Origin: UBA11891 sp049890035
GTDB taxonomy: Bacteria; Bacteroidota; Bacteroidia; Flavobacteriales; Flavobacteriaceae
Reading direction: 5' to 3'
DNA length: 64,000 bases
Assembly: GCA_049890035.1 (NCBI GenBank)
Contig: JBMHCG010000039.1
Coordinates: forward strand, 186,001 to 250,000
Shown: one piece after another, positions 46,056 through 54,347 of the stretch
Layout of the letters: each line of letters begins with the position of its first letter
Numbering within the stretch: position 1 is the first letter of the stretch
Program-made: the position numbers and the translations under genes
The notes under the pieces: generated by a model
Told to the model about the DNA's origin: nothing
The model's input: the letters and a program-made list of their open reading frames with translations, nothing else
The model's database searches: none

Positions 46056-48350
46056 TCAAAATTTAAAGTTCCATGAAACGGAGGGTACAATACCAAATAA
46101 ACTCAGCCGTGTGGCTTGTGACTGTCCTTGCGCGTCCGTATCAAAACGAATGGAATAAGCATTTTTTCGATTGTAGGCATTGTAAATCGAAATGTTTAGT
46201 TCGCTTTGGTCAAATCGTTTTGATTTAAATTGCCAACGCGCTCCAAAATCCAATCGATGGTAATCCGGCATCCGATCGGCATTTCTTTTGGAATAGACGT
46301 TGACTAAAGCGTTTTCGATATAATATTTCCCGGTAGAGAAGGTCACGGCATCGCCGGTTGTGTAGACCCAATTGGCGGATACAGAAAGTCGGTCTGACAA
46401 TTGATACATCGCTACCAGAGCAATGTCATGGGGACGGTCCTGACGGGCAGAAAACCAGGCACCCTCATTAATCGCGTCAAACAACCGCTGGGAACGGCTC
46501 CAAGTGTAACTTAGCCAGCCTGTCAGATCACCCCCTGTTTTTTCCATTAGAAACTCTACCCCATAGGCACGGCCTGTTCCAAAAACAATTTCAGATTCAA
46601 TTTCAGAATTGCCGAATATTTCAGCCCCATCTTCATATTCTACTGTATTGTCAAGTGATTTATAATAGGCTTCTAAACTGAGTTGATACCGATTGGTATT
46701 GGTTTTGGTAAAATACCCGATAGCCAGCTGATCGGCTATGGTAGGTCGTATCCCCGGCCCACTAGGTATCCAAATGTCGGTGGGCGAACCGGAAGTCGAA
46801 TTGGACAGCAAATGAAGATATTGAGCGTTTCGGTTGTAATTCAATTTCAGTGAATGTAAGGAAGACAGTATATATGTCATCCCAACCCGTGGTTCCAATG
46901 TCAAATATGTGTGATACCAATCCCCATTTGCATATTGGATCACGTCGAGAACAGCATCAGATGTATCAAAGGTTTTGAAAGTATAGGGACCCCGATTATG
47001 AAAGCTGCTTAAACGCAATCCATAATTGACTTTTAACGCATCGAATAGTGCCATTTCATGTGCGGCATACAATCCGCCTTCAAGGGCATTTTGTTCTTGA
47101 GAACTACTTCTTTCCGTGGCGTCAAATCGAAATACAGAAGGTAAAAATTGATGGAAAATCGACTGCCAACCAAAACGAAATTCATGGTTTGGGCTCTGAT
47201 ACCAACGGTATTCTTGTTTCAATGTAAAGTCATAAATACCACCTTTCAATTGAATGTCCAATCCCCCACTGTCAACCCCAAAACCATAATCGTATTTGGA
47301 ATATATGATGGCAGCATTCGAAAAGAGGGAAGGTGAGAAAACATGATTCCAACGCAATGTAAACGTTTGATTGCCCCAATCGAGTCCAAAGCCATCGGTG
47401 GCCAATACATCTTTCCCAAAATAAAGCGAAGCAAACAATCGATTGTTCCCATTGAGCTTGTAATTGGCTTTGGCATTCACATCGTAAAAATACAAGCCAA
47501 AATCGTCAAAATCTTTTAGGAAGGGACGCGCTAAAATATCGGCATAGGTTCTGCGTGCTGAAATGATAACAGAACCTTCATCGGCCACGAGCGGTCCTTC
47601 AACTGTTATTTTAGAGGAAATCAAGCCCAAACCGCCATGCACAGACCATTCTTTCATATGACCATTTTTCATTCGCACATCCAGTACGGAAGAGGCGCGA
47701 CCGCCATATTGAGCAGGAATTCCTCCTTTGTACATTTTTACATTTTGAATGGCATCAGAATTAAAAACAGAGAAAAAACCTAAAAAGTGGGCGGGATTGT
47801 ATACGGGTGCCTCATCCAACAAGATTAAATTTTGATCGCCGTCTCCACCTCTGACAAAAAAACCACTATTCCCCTCTGAACTGGCACTTACACCTGGAAG
47901 TAATTGAATTGTTTTCAAAACATCTTGCTCTCCAAAAAGGACAGGGATGGCTTTCATTTCTTTAGGACTCAGCGACAGCACACTCATTTCAGTATCCGTT
48001 AATCGATTCTGTTCCTTATCGGCTGTGACTACAATTTCATCCAACTGTGTGTTAACAGGTTCCAATGCAATATTTAAACTTTGATTGGCGACCAGCGTTA
48101 TGGATTGTGTTTTGGATTGGTATCCTACGTAGGAAAAAGTCAACAGATGCTCTCCAGCAGCTAATGTTAATGCATAATAGCCGTACTCATTGGTAATAAT
48201 ACCTTCGCTCCCATCTTGAAGCATTACACTGGAAAACAATAGTTCTTCTCCCGTTTGAGCATCACGTACATAGCCACTAAGAATGAATTGTTGGCCACTC
48301 AGCAATTGCGTTGAAAGAAGGATTCCAATCCAAAAAAGGGTTGATTTCAA
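46056..48350 (-). CDS. TonB-dependent receptor with carboxypeptidase-like N-domain
   Basis: A 764-residue outer-membrane receptor. The signal peptide is about 1-19. A CarboxypepD-like domain follows (LSGYVRDAQTGEELLFSSV) to about 110, then the plug (GEQDVLKTIQLLPGV, GFFVRGGDGDQNLILLDEAP) to about 230 and a 22-strand-type barrel ending in F-K-F. It imports an unknown ligand using TonB energy. It lacks the SusC-type long N-extension, fitting the DUF4249-paired class. The start is a TTG at 48348-48350. Confidence 0.92.
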   Translation of the reverse strand: MKSTLFWIGILLSTQLLSGQQFILSGYVRDAQTGEELLFSSVMLQDGSEGIITNEYGYYALTLAAGEHLLTFSYVGYQSKTQSITLVANQSLNIALEPVNTQLDEIVVTADKEQNRLTDTEMSVLSLSPKEMKAIPVLFGEQDVLKTIQLLPGVSASSEGNSGFFVRGGDGDQNLILLDEAPVYNPAHFLGFFSVFNSDAIQNVKMYKGGIPAQYGGRASSVLDVRMKNGHMKEWSVHGGLGLISSKITVEGPLVADEGSVIISARRTYADILARPFLKDFDDFGLYFYDVNAKANYKLNGNNRLFASLYFGKDVLATDGFGLDWGNQTFTLRWNHVFSPSLFSNAAIIYSKYDYGFGVDSGGLDIQLKGGIYDFTLKQEYRWYQSPNHEFRFGWQSIFHQFLPSVFRFDATERSSSQEQNALEGGLYAAHEMALFDALKVNYGLRLSSFHNRGPYTFKTFDTSDAVLDVIQYANGDWYHTYLTLEPRVGMTYILSSLHSLKLNYNRNAQYLHLLSNSTSGSPTDIWIPSGPGIRPTIADQLAIGYFTKTNTNRYQLSLEAYYKSLDNTVEYEDGAEIFGNSEIESEIVFGTGRAYGVEFLMEKTGGDLTGWLSYTWSRSQRLFDAINEGAWFSARQDRPHDIALVAMYQLSDRLSVSANWVYTTGDAVTFSTGKYYIENALVNVYSKRNADRMPDYHRLDFGARWQFKSKRFDQSELNISIYNAYNRKNAYSIRFDTDAQGQSQATRLSLFGIVPSVSWNFKF

Positions 48351-48595
48351 AGCAAATTTTTGACAAAAGTACAGTTGTTTGAATTGATGGGCTTCAATTT
48401 GGTCAAATTTTTATTTTCAAATTACATTATAATACCACCCATATCACTACTCACAGTGGAAAAGCTCCATGGCCCATAAAATGGGTAAAGAGAAGATCAA
48501 CCGAAGTATTGGTGTAAAGAAGTGTAAATGCTAAGTATGATCTTTCAACTCAATTAATATTACTCTTTGAAACATTCTTAAATTTACGAACCGTT
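48351..48595. other. Divergent intergenic region
   Basis: A 245-bp region between the TonB receptor (minus) and the DUF819 gene (plus). On the minus strand a perfect -7 box TACTTTTG lies at 48371-48364, only 14 bp before the receptor's TTG start. No clear -33 box, hairpin or small gene was seen in the rest. Confidence 0.45.
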
Positions 48596-49780
48596 GTGAC
48601 GGTGCTAGATTTAATTAATGCGCGATACGATCAAATGCCCACACCGACCTTGTATGCCTCCTTGCTGGTGATTACCACAGTTCTTGTAGTTCGTTTCTTA
48701 GAAAACCAAAAATCAATTGGGTTTCAGAGACTACTTGCCTGGATACCGCCTATTTTATTTGCCTATATCATTCCCGCATGTGTGTGTGCAGTGTTCAATT
48801 TGGATTACAAGGCGGTTGTTTTGCATCAATGGAGTAAGGATTTCATTATTCCTATAGCAATCCTAACGATTATGTCTTCGATGTCTTTAAAAGAACTTCG
48901 CATTGTTGGTAGTAAACCTTTGATTCTTTTTGTATCAGGCTCATTCATCATCGCATTGTTACCTGTTCTAATAATCTCTGCTATGCAATTGTATTTTCCT
49001 GAAACAGCCACGAAATTTATTGATGGAGAATTGTGGAAAGGGCTCATCCCCCTGGTAGGAAGTTGGATCGGTGGCAGTACCAGCCAACTCGTTCTAAAAG
49101 AGTATGTCGGGACTTCAGAAACGCTTTTCCTTTCTGTTTTGATTTTGGACAATATTTTAGTGAATATTTGGACCATATTGATGTTCCAACTGATCAAACA
49201 AAGTGGTCGAATCGACAACCGACTTGGAATCGCTTCAGCAAATACAACTCCTTTAAATAGTGAAAAACCAATGCAACCCAACAATGGGCACAAAACCTTA
49301 TTGCTTCTAATTTTCATACTCAGCATCAGCCTTGGATTTGAATTACCCTTTATCGGTGTCATTGTGATATTATCAATCTTGGGTTTGGTGCTCGGTAATG
49401 CATTCCAGTTTTGGCATCACAAATTATGCTTGCAGTTAGGGTCATTTGCTATTATCACCGTTATGGCCGTACTGGGGTTAAAACTAAATTTTGGAGCCTT
49501 TGATTTACCCTTGGCTTTTATAGGAGTGATTATCTTATGGCTTGTTCTCCAATTTGTTGGCTCATTGTTTGTTGCCTACTTACTAAATATCTCAATGGTA
49601 TGGGTACCCATAGCCAGTATGGCAAATTTTGGTGGGATATCCACAGCACCAGCAGTAACAGCAGCTTACAATCCTAAATTAATGCCACATGCCATCGTAT
49701 TAGCGATACTCAGTATGATTACCGGGACGTTCTGGGGTATATTTAGTACGTGGTTGTTGGGTTTTATTTTACACACATGA
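48596..49780 (+). CDS. DUF819 family membrane protein
   Basis: A 394-residue polytopic protein with about ten to eleven hydrophobic segments and the family blocks VGSWIGGSTSQLVLKEYVG and MANFGGISTAPAVTAAYNP. DUF819 (YjcL-like) proteins are predicted inner-membrane transporters. The start given is a GTG at 48596; a GTG two codons later or the ATG at residue 14 are also possible. It is a single gene divergent from the TonB receptor. In the surrounding nutrient region, uptake of amino acids or dipeptides is a reasonable but unproven role. Confidence 0.82.
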   Translation: MTVLDLINARYDQMPTPTLYASLLVITTVLVVRFLENQKSIGFQRLLAWIPPILFAYIIPACVCAVFNLDYKAVVLHQWSKDFIIPIAILTIMSSMSLKELRIVGSKPLILFVSGSFIIALLPVLIISAMQLYFPETATKFIDGELWKGLIPLVGSWIGGSTSQLVLKEYVGTSETLFLSVLILDNILVNIWTILMFQLIKQSGRIDNRLGIASANTTPLNSEKPMQPNNGHKTLLLLIFILSISLGFELPFIGVIVILSILGLVLGNAFQFWHHKLCLQLGSFAIITVMAVLGLKLNFGAFDLPLAFIGVIILWLVLQFVGSLFVAYLLNISMVWVPIASMANFGGISTAPAVTAAYNPKLMPHAIVLAILSMITGTFWGIFSTWLLGFILHT

Positions 49781-49971
49781 TGGATCCGTTAAGAAACTAA
49801 ATTTTGTAACGCAAGAAAAGTTTAATACCTAATTAATCGACTATCCATCCAGTTAGAAGTTAATATCACAAGATTTTAGCCATTGCAAAATAGAGATCTA
49901 AAATGTATACATTTACTGGAAAAGGTTTGTAAACCAATTACTGAAGTGTTTGATTACTTCCTTAAGAATAA

Positions 49972-51852
49972 TCAATGTGAAACCATTGGAAGTTTTATAT
50001 GGGAAGGATAGCGTTTGGAATGATGAATTCTGTTTCGAGCAACGACGCTCCTTGTTTCGTCAAAATTATTCCCGCCGGTATTTAAGTTACGAGAAAACCT
50101 CGGGAAATTACTACTTGAGACTTCAATCCGAATTCTATGACCCTTTTTAAAATAGTTACTCGTAGCCATGGGGGTTAACTCCACCTTATATACTTGCCCC
50201 TTTTTCATAAAAACCTCTTTGTCATAACCTTCCCGATACCTAACTCTTTGAATGGTTTCATCGAGATTGTACGCTGTTCCATCGGGCAAAACATCAATGA
50301 GTTTGATCGTCAAATCAGTGTCTTTAACATCAGATGATAAGTAAAGAACACTTTCTATAAAACCACTTACCTCAACACCTACTTCTAATGGTTCGGAAGT
50401 ATAAACTAAGATATCCTCGCGTTCCTCCATTTTCCTCTGATCAAAAGCACCTCCTTGTACTGCATTACCAGTACAACAAACACCTCCTCCGTAGGAGACA
50501 ACAGGATGCATTGGATCGTAGTAAAAGGCATCTGAGAAATGGCCTTTGCTGTCTTTCATTGGAGTGAGCTTTCCGTCTCCAAAACGAGAATTGGCACGTC
50601 CGTCACTGTTTAAGTAAAAGGTTTTAAACGTAGTTTTTTCCGGTGGCCATGTGTTTGAAGATTGCCAAATATTTTTCCCCATTGTATAATACTGTACACG
50701 GGGGGTTTCTTTCTTGAAATCGTTGTCTGCCCCTTTGAGATGCAAATCAAACCAAGCATAGATCTGTTCGTCATAATTTAAACGTGCATCTCCTATTGAC
50801 CGCTCGCCAACGATCGTATTCTCTGTCGCTCTCGTGTATCGACAATGTAGCGTTGGAGCGATAACCAAGTACTGATTGTCTTTTATAAAATCGTCATCAC
50901 TATTTGCTCTTATGTGATTAAACAACGCTAAGTTGGGAGATACGGAGACATCATACCAAGAGACAAACCAGAAACTAGGGACTCCAAACGGCATCGTGTC
51001 ATGATATAAGCCGCCTTCAAACCATGCTTTATCATTGGGCTTACGAACGATCATTTTATCAAATATTTCCTGTTTTCCCTTTACATTTTTAATTACATCT
51101 TTAAGCGGTAAATGCTGAAACGCTATTTTCCAATCAACAGCTGGATTTTCAGGTGCTAAATCATAGAATCTTGAAATTCGGATCAGGTCTTCCTGTGAAG
51201 CACCTTCCGGAATCCTTGGCTTAAATTTGTCCTGTTCAACGCCATATAACCAAGAATGAAAAAGTAGTTGTTCAGCTCCCCCTCGGTACCAGTTTCCTTG
51301 TTCATAGTAGGGTCCCACAACACCTACTCCAGCCCCAAAGCCTTGAGGAACCATTGCGGCATGTGATGGGTGATCCAGAGCGGCTACCGCCATTTGCCAC
51401 TCTGCTGTTGAGGAACAACCAAGTGTGCCTATTTTTCCATTGGACCATTCCTGTGCTTGCATCCAGCTGAATGCATCATAGCCATCGGTAAGCGGAACTC
51501 CCAAAATATCCCAGACGCCTTCGGAGAAATACCTTCCTCTTTCATTTTGAACAACATAGGCATAACCTCTTTTCAAGGCTTCATAAGCCCTTTCTAATGT
51601 CCGTGTTCTTTCTTTTCCATCGCCCCATCGGTTGAAATTATAAGGGGTTCTGGAGAATATTATGGGGACTTTCTTTTCTGTTTTAGGGCGATAAATATCG
51701 GTTGCCAAGCGTACGCCGTCACGCATGGGCATCATTACTTTCTCCTCAATAATTGCTATCTCTAGAATCTTCTCGCGGATACTTTGCTGAGCAATTAAAG
51801 ATTCAGAGAAAATAAGAAGAACGTACAAGGAGAGGATTTTGATTATTCTCAT
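49972..51852 (-). CDS. CocE/NonD family hydrolase (S15-like)
   Basis: A 626-residue exported alpha/beta hydrolase. The N-terminal block MMPMRDGVRLATDIYRPK, GCSSTAEWQ with the predicted nucleophilic Ser, WYDVS with the acidic residue, APTLHC with the His, and the C-terminal jelly-roll domain (from about residue 400) match the X-Pro dipeptidyl-peptidase/CocE superfamily. Members cleave X-Pro dipeptides, acyl esters or beta-lactam side chains. Placement 98 bp downstream of a proline-iminopeptidase-like gene favours a peptide substrate. Confidence 0.87.
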   Translation of the reverse strand: MRIIKILSLYVLLIFSESLIAQQSIREKILEIAIIEEKVMMPMRDGVRLATDIYRPKTEKKVPIIFSRTPYNFNRWGDGKERTRTLERAYEALKRGYAYVVQNERGRYFSEGVWDILGVPLTDGYDAFSWMQAQEWSNGKIGTLGCSSTAEWQMAVAALDHPSHAAMVPQGFGAGVGVVGPYYEQGNWYRGGAEQLLFHSWLYGVEQDKFKPRIPEGASQEDLIRISRFYDLAPENPAVDWKIAFQHLPLKDVIKNVKGKQEIFDKMIVRKPNDKAWFEGGLYHDTMPFGVPSFWFVSWYDVSVSPNLALFNHIRANSDDDFIKDNQYLVIAPTLHCRYTRATENTIVGERSIGDARLNYDEQIYAWFDLHLKGADNDFKKETPRVQYYTMGKNIWQSSNTWPPEKTTFKTFYLNSDGRANSRFGDGKLTPMKDSKGHFSDAFYYDPMHPVVSYGGGVCCTGNAVQGGAFDQRKMEEREDILVYTSEPLEVGVEVSGFIESVLYLSSDVKDTDLTIKLIDVLPDGTAYNLDETIQRVRYREGYDKEVFMKKGQVYKVELTPMATSNYFKKGHRIRIEVSSSNFPRFSRNLNTGGNNFDETRSVVARNRIHHSKRYPSHIKLPMVSH

Positions 51853-51950
51853 TTTTTATTTTTCACTTGTGTACAATTATTGATTCGGATCACACGCGTA
51901 TAAGGAGGCCTCTAGCTACTAAGTTTAAATTTAAATGACGAAGCTTTAGA

Positions 51951-52961
51951 CTAGAGAGATTGAATGAATTGAATGACCCCATTGAAATAGGTTTCTTGAT
52001 CATCGTACATACTCCAATGACTTCCTTGGTCACAAAACAAGTAGGAACCATTCTGTACTTGCGTACTCATCCATTCCATCTGTTTGGGGTCCATAGTGTC
52101 ATATTTGGCCCCTATGGTCAATGTAGGTACTGTGATTTTTGAAAGATCCGCTTTTCGATTCCAATCCTTGAGGGTAGCATCCCCTACGACACCCATTTCA
52201 CTGGGGCCTTGCATATGTAAATACATTTCGTAATTGATATTATTAAGGCTTCGCTGCACCGGATTGGGCCATTTTTCGAGAGGCATTCTCAAAACATGTT
52301 TTGGGTAATAATGTGTGGCAACAAGATCCAAGTATTCCGGATTGGTATAGTCACCATCGGATTCAAATTTTCTAATTTGCTTGAGTATTTCAGGATCTAA
52401 TTGTGGTGCCAGAACCTCCTCTGAATATTTCATATAGTCTGGAATGGATGGTACCATATTAGAGATGATAAGTCCTTTCATATTTTCTTGGTATTTCAAT
52501 GCATACTCCAAACCTAAAATACCACCCCAGGAATGACCCAAAATAATGAAATTGTCTTTTGTGAGTTTCAAGGCTTTACGGACCTGTTCTACTTCGTCTA
52601 CAAAACGTTCTATGGTCCATAATTCTAGATCGTTCGGATTATCGCTTCGCGAACAACCAAGCTGGTCGTAATAATAATATTCAATTGAGGCATTAGGGAA
52701 GAATGAGTCTGCAGCTTCAAAATAATCGTGCCCAGCCCCAGGACCACCGTGTAACAACAGGACTTTTTGTTTGGGATTATTTCCCACTCTCTTTGTCCAA
52801 ACATTAAATTCCCCTTTGGGGGTTTGTATTGGAATCATTTTAACACCACCACTTAGTTTATCATCTTTAGAGTCGTAATTTAAGTACGCGTTAACAGGTG
52901 GGTTCTGTTGGCATGAAAACAAAACTAAACTGAGGGTTACGAGAGTGAAAATTTTTTTCAT
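51951..52961 (-). CDS. Proline iminopeptidase-family alpha/beta hydrolase, lipoprotein
   Basis: A 336-residue S33-family enzyme with a lipobox (LFSC, Cys17), so envelope-anchored. LLLHGGPGAGHDYF is the oxyanion block, LGHSWGGILGLEYAL carries the nucleophilic Ser, TIGAKYDTMDP the Asp and GSHWSM the His. This subgroup removes N-terminal proline or other residues from short peptides. It begins just after the terminator that follows susD, in the same direction, so it has its own promoter or is reached by read-through. Confidence 0.88.
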   Translation of the reverse strand: MKKIFTLVTLSLVLFSCQQNPPVNAYLNYDSKDDKLSGGVKMIPIQTPKGEFNVWTKRVGNNPKQKVLLLHGGPGAGHDYFEAADSFFPNASIEYYYYDQLGCSRSDNPNDLELWTIERFVDEVEQVRKALKLTKDNFIILGHSWGGILGLEYALKYQENMKGLIISNMVPSIPDYMKYSEEVLAPQLDPEILKQIRKFESDGDYTNPEYLDLVATHYYPKHVLRMPLEKWPNPVQRSLNNINYEMYLHMQGPSEMGVVGDATLKDWNRKADLSKITVPTLTIGAKYDTMDPKQMEWMSTQVQNGSYLFCDQGSHWSMYDDQETYFNGVIQFIQSL

Positions 52962-52975
52962 TTTTTATCAATTTT

Positions 52976-53008
52976 AAAAAAAAGGTCAAGTCGTTCGACT
53001 TGACCTTT
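52976..53008 (-). terminator. Terminator of the susC-susD unit
   Basis: A 12-bp stem AAAGGTCAAGTC/GACTTGACCTTT (52981-53008) with the loop GTTC, and an eight-T run on the minus strand (52983-52976). It lies between the end of susD and the start of the iminopeptidase-like gene. Confidence 0.87.
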
Positions 53009-53020
53009 TATTGGAATTAC

Positions 53021-54337
53021 TTATTCATTTTCTGTCAAAGGAATGGGCAATATATTAAAAATTTGATCTCCAGATCGATCTATCGGAAGCGTGGAAGAAA
53101 TATTATACCTCCTAAGATCGTACATACGATGGTTTTCACACCACAAAGAATATCGTCTTTGATGAAGCAATTCGGTTGTCAGGGCATCAGCTGAAGCATT
53201 TCCACTGTAATCGGCCAGACCAGCTGCATTACGAACGATGTTAATGGCGTTCGTCGCTGCCCCCAAATTACTGGGTATATTGGCTTCTGCATACACCAAA
53301 ATCAACTCTTCATTTCTGACAATATCAATCGGTGAAATATTTGAACCGTAAAGAGCTGTTTGATGGGTACCCGTCAATCCATCTTGTGTCGTCGGATTGG
53401 ATCGAATGATTGTTTTCTGTGCAACCCGCAGATCACCTTCTTCTGCATCTTCAATAAAACTGTTGTGAACAATAATCTGATCCCCATTATTGTCAATAAT
53501 TTTATACAAATCATTTGTTTGATCACCACTTCCAAGACTGAATACATGTTTTGGTCCTGTTGTAAGATCACCATTTAAATCCATGAACGAATTGTTCAAA
53601 GCGGTAAGAGTGCCTGTCTTATCTCCATTATATAGTAAAGCTATTGCTTTCAATGCCCTGTTGAACTCTCCAAAACTCGAAGGGGTATCAAAACCAGCAA
53701 AACCCGCCAGTGGAAAAGCAAAATTATTTCCTGCTTGGTTGAGTTCTGATTTGGCCTCATCCAACATATTCACGACGGCTGTGAGTGTGGCCGAAGCATC
53801 GAGAATTGGGCCCAAATTGTTCGGATCTGATACCTCAACACGAGCTCTTCCGTAAGATTTCACTAAATCAATTAACTCATGTGCGATAACCGTTTTAGCA
53901 AAAGCACGGTAACCTGCTTTTTGAGACGCTGTAGCCGAGGATGTGTTCTCAACAGATTCTAAAAGAATATTTGCATTTTTTATGGTTAAATATCGTGAAG
54001 CCCAAGGCGAAGAAGAATAAAATGAGTTGTTATCCAAGCGGGCACCATTCGCACCCAACAAATCCCCTGTGTTTCTTGGATCTGCGTCAAACAAATACAG
54101 TTCTCTTGCCATTGTTCCCGAACCTGTGGTTTGGATTCCCAGACCATTTCTCATGGCAGATTCGATACCAACCACTAAGTTATTCAACTGATTTAAAGAA
54201 GCTTCTGATAAAACCCCTTCTAAACTGGGACGATTGGGATCTACTTCCTCATCGAATGTGCAAGCCATTAAAGTGAATGCAATACCCACTAAAGCAAGCC
54301 TGTTTATTTTTCTGAAATTAATTTCTAAATATCTCAT
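53021..54337 (-). CDS. SusD/RagB-like nutrient-binding lipoprotein
   Basis: A 438-residue surface lipoprotein with the lipobox LMAC (about residue 26). TPR-like helices follow (LNQLNNLVVGIESAMRNGLG), and the C-terminus has the usual ELLHQRRYSLWCENHRMYDL block of the SusD family. It is somewhat short for SusD (usually 450-600 residues). It caps the SusC porin and hands over substrate. It begins 10 bp after the susC-like gene. With no glycan-degrading genes nearby and two peptidase-like genes just downstream, peptides are the likely cargo. Confidence 0.88.
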   Translation of the reverse strand: MRYLEINFRKINRLALVGIAFTLMACTFDEEVDPNRPSLEGVLSEASLNQLNNLVVGIESAMRNGLGIQTTGSGTMARELYLFDADPRNTGDLLGANGARLDNNSFYSSSPWASRYLTIKNANILLESVENTSSATASQKAGYRAFAKTVIAHELIDLVKSYGRARVEVSDPNNLGPILDASATLTAVVNMLDEAKSELNQAGNNFAFPLAGFAGFDTPSSFGEFNRALKAIALLYNGDKTGTLTALNNSFMDLNGDLTTGPKHVFSLGSGDQTNDLYKIIDNNGDQIIVHNSFIEDAEEGDLRVAQKTIIRSNPTTQDGLTGTHQTALYGSNISPIDIVRNEELILVYAEANIPSNLGAATNAINIVRNAAGLADYSGNASADALTTELLHQRRYSLWCENHRMYDLRRYNISSTLPIDRSGDQIFNILPIPLTENE

Positions 54338-54347
54338 CGTATGCGCT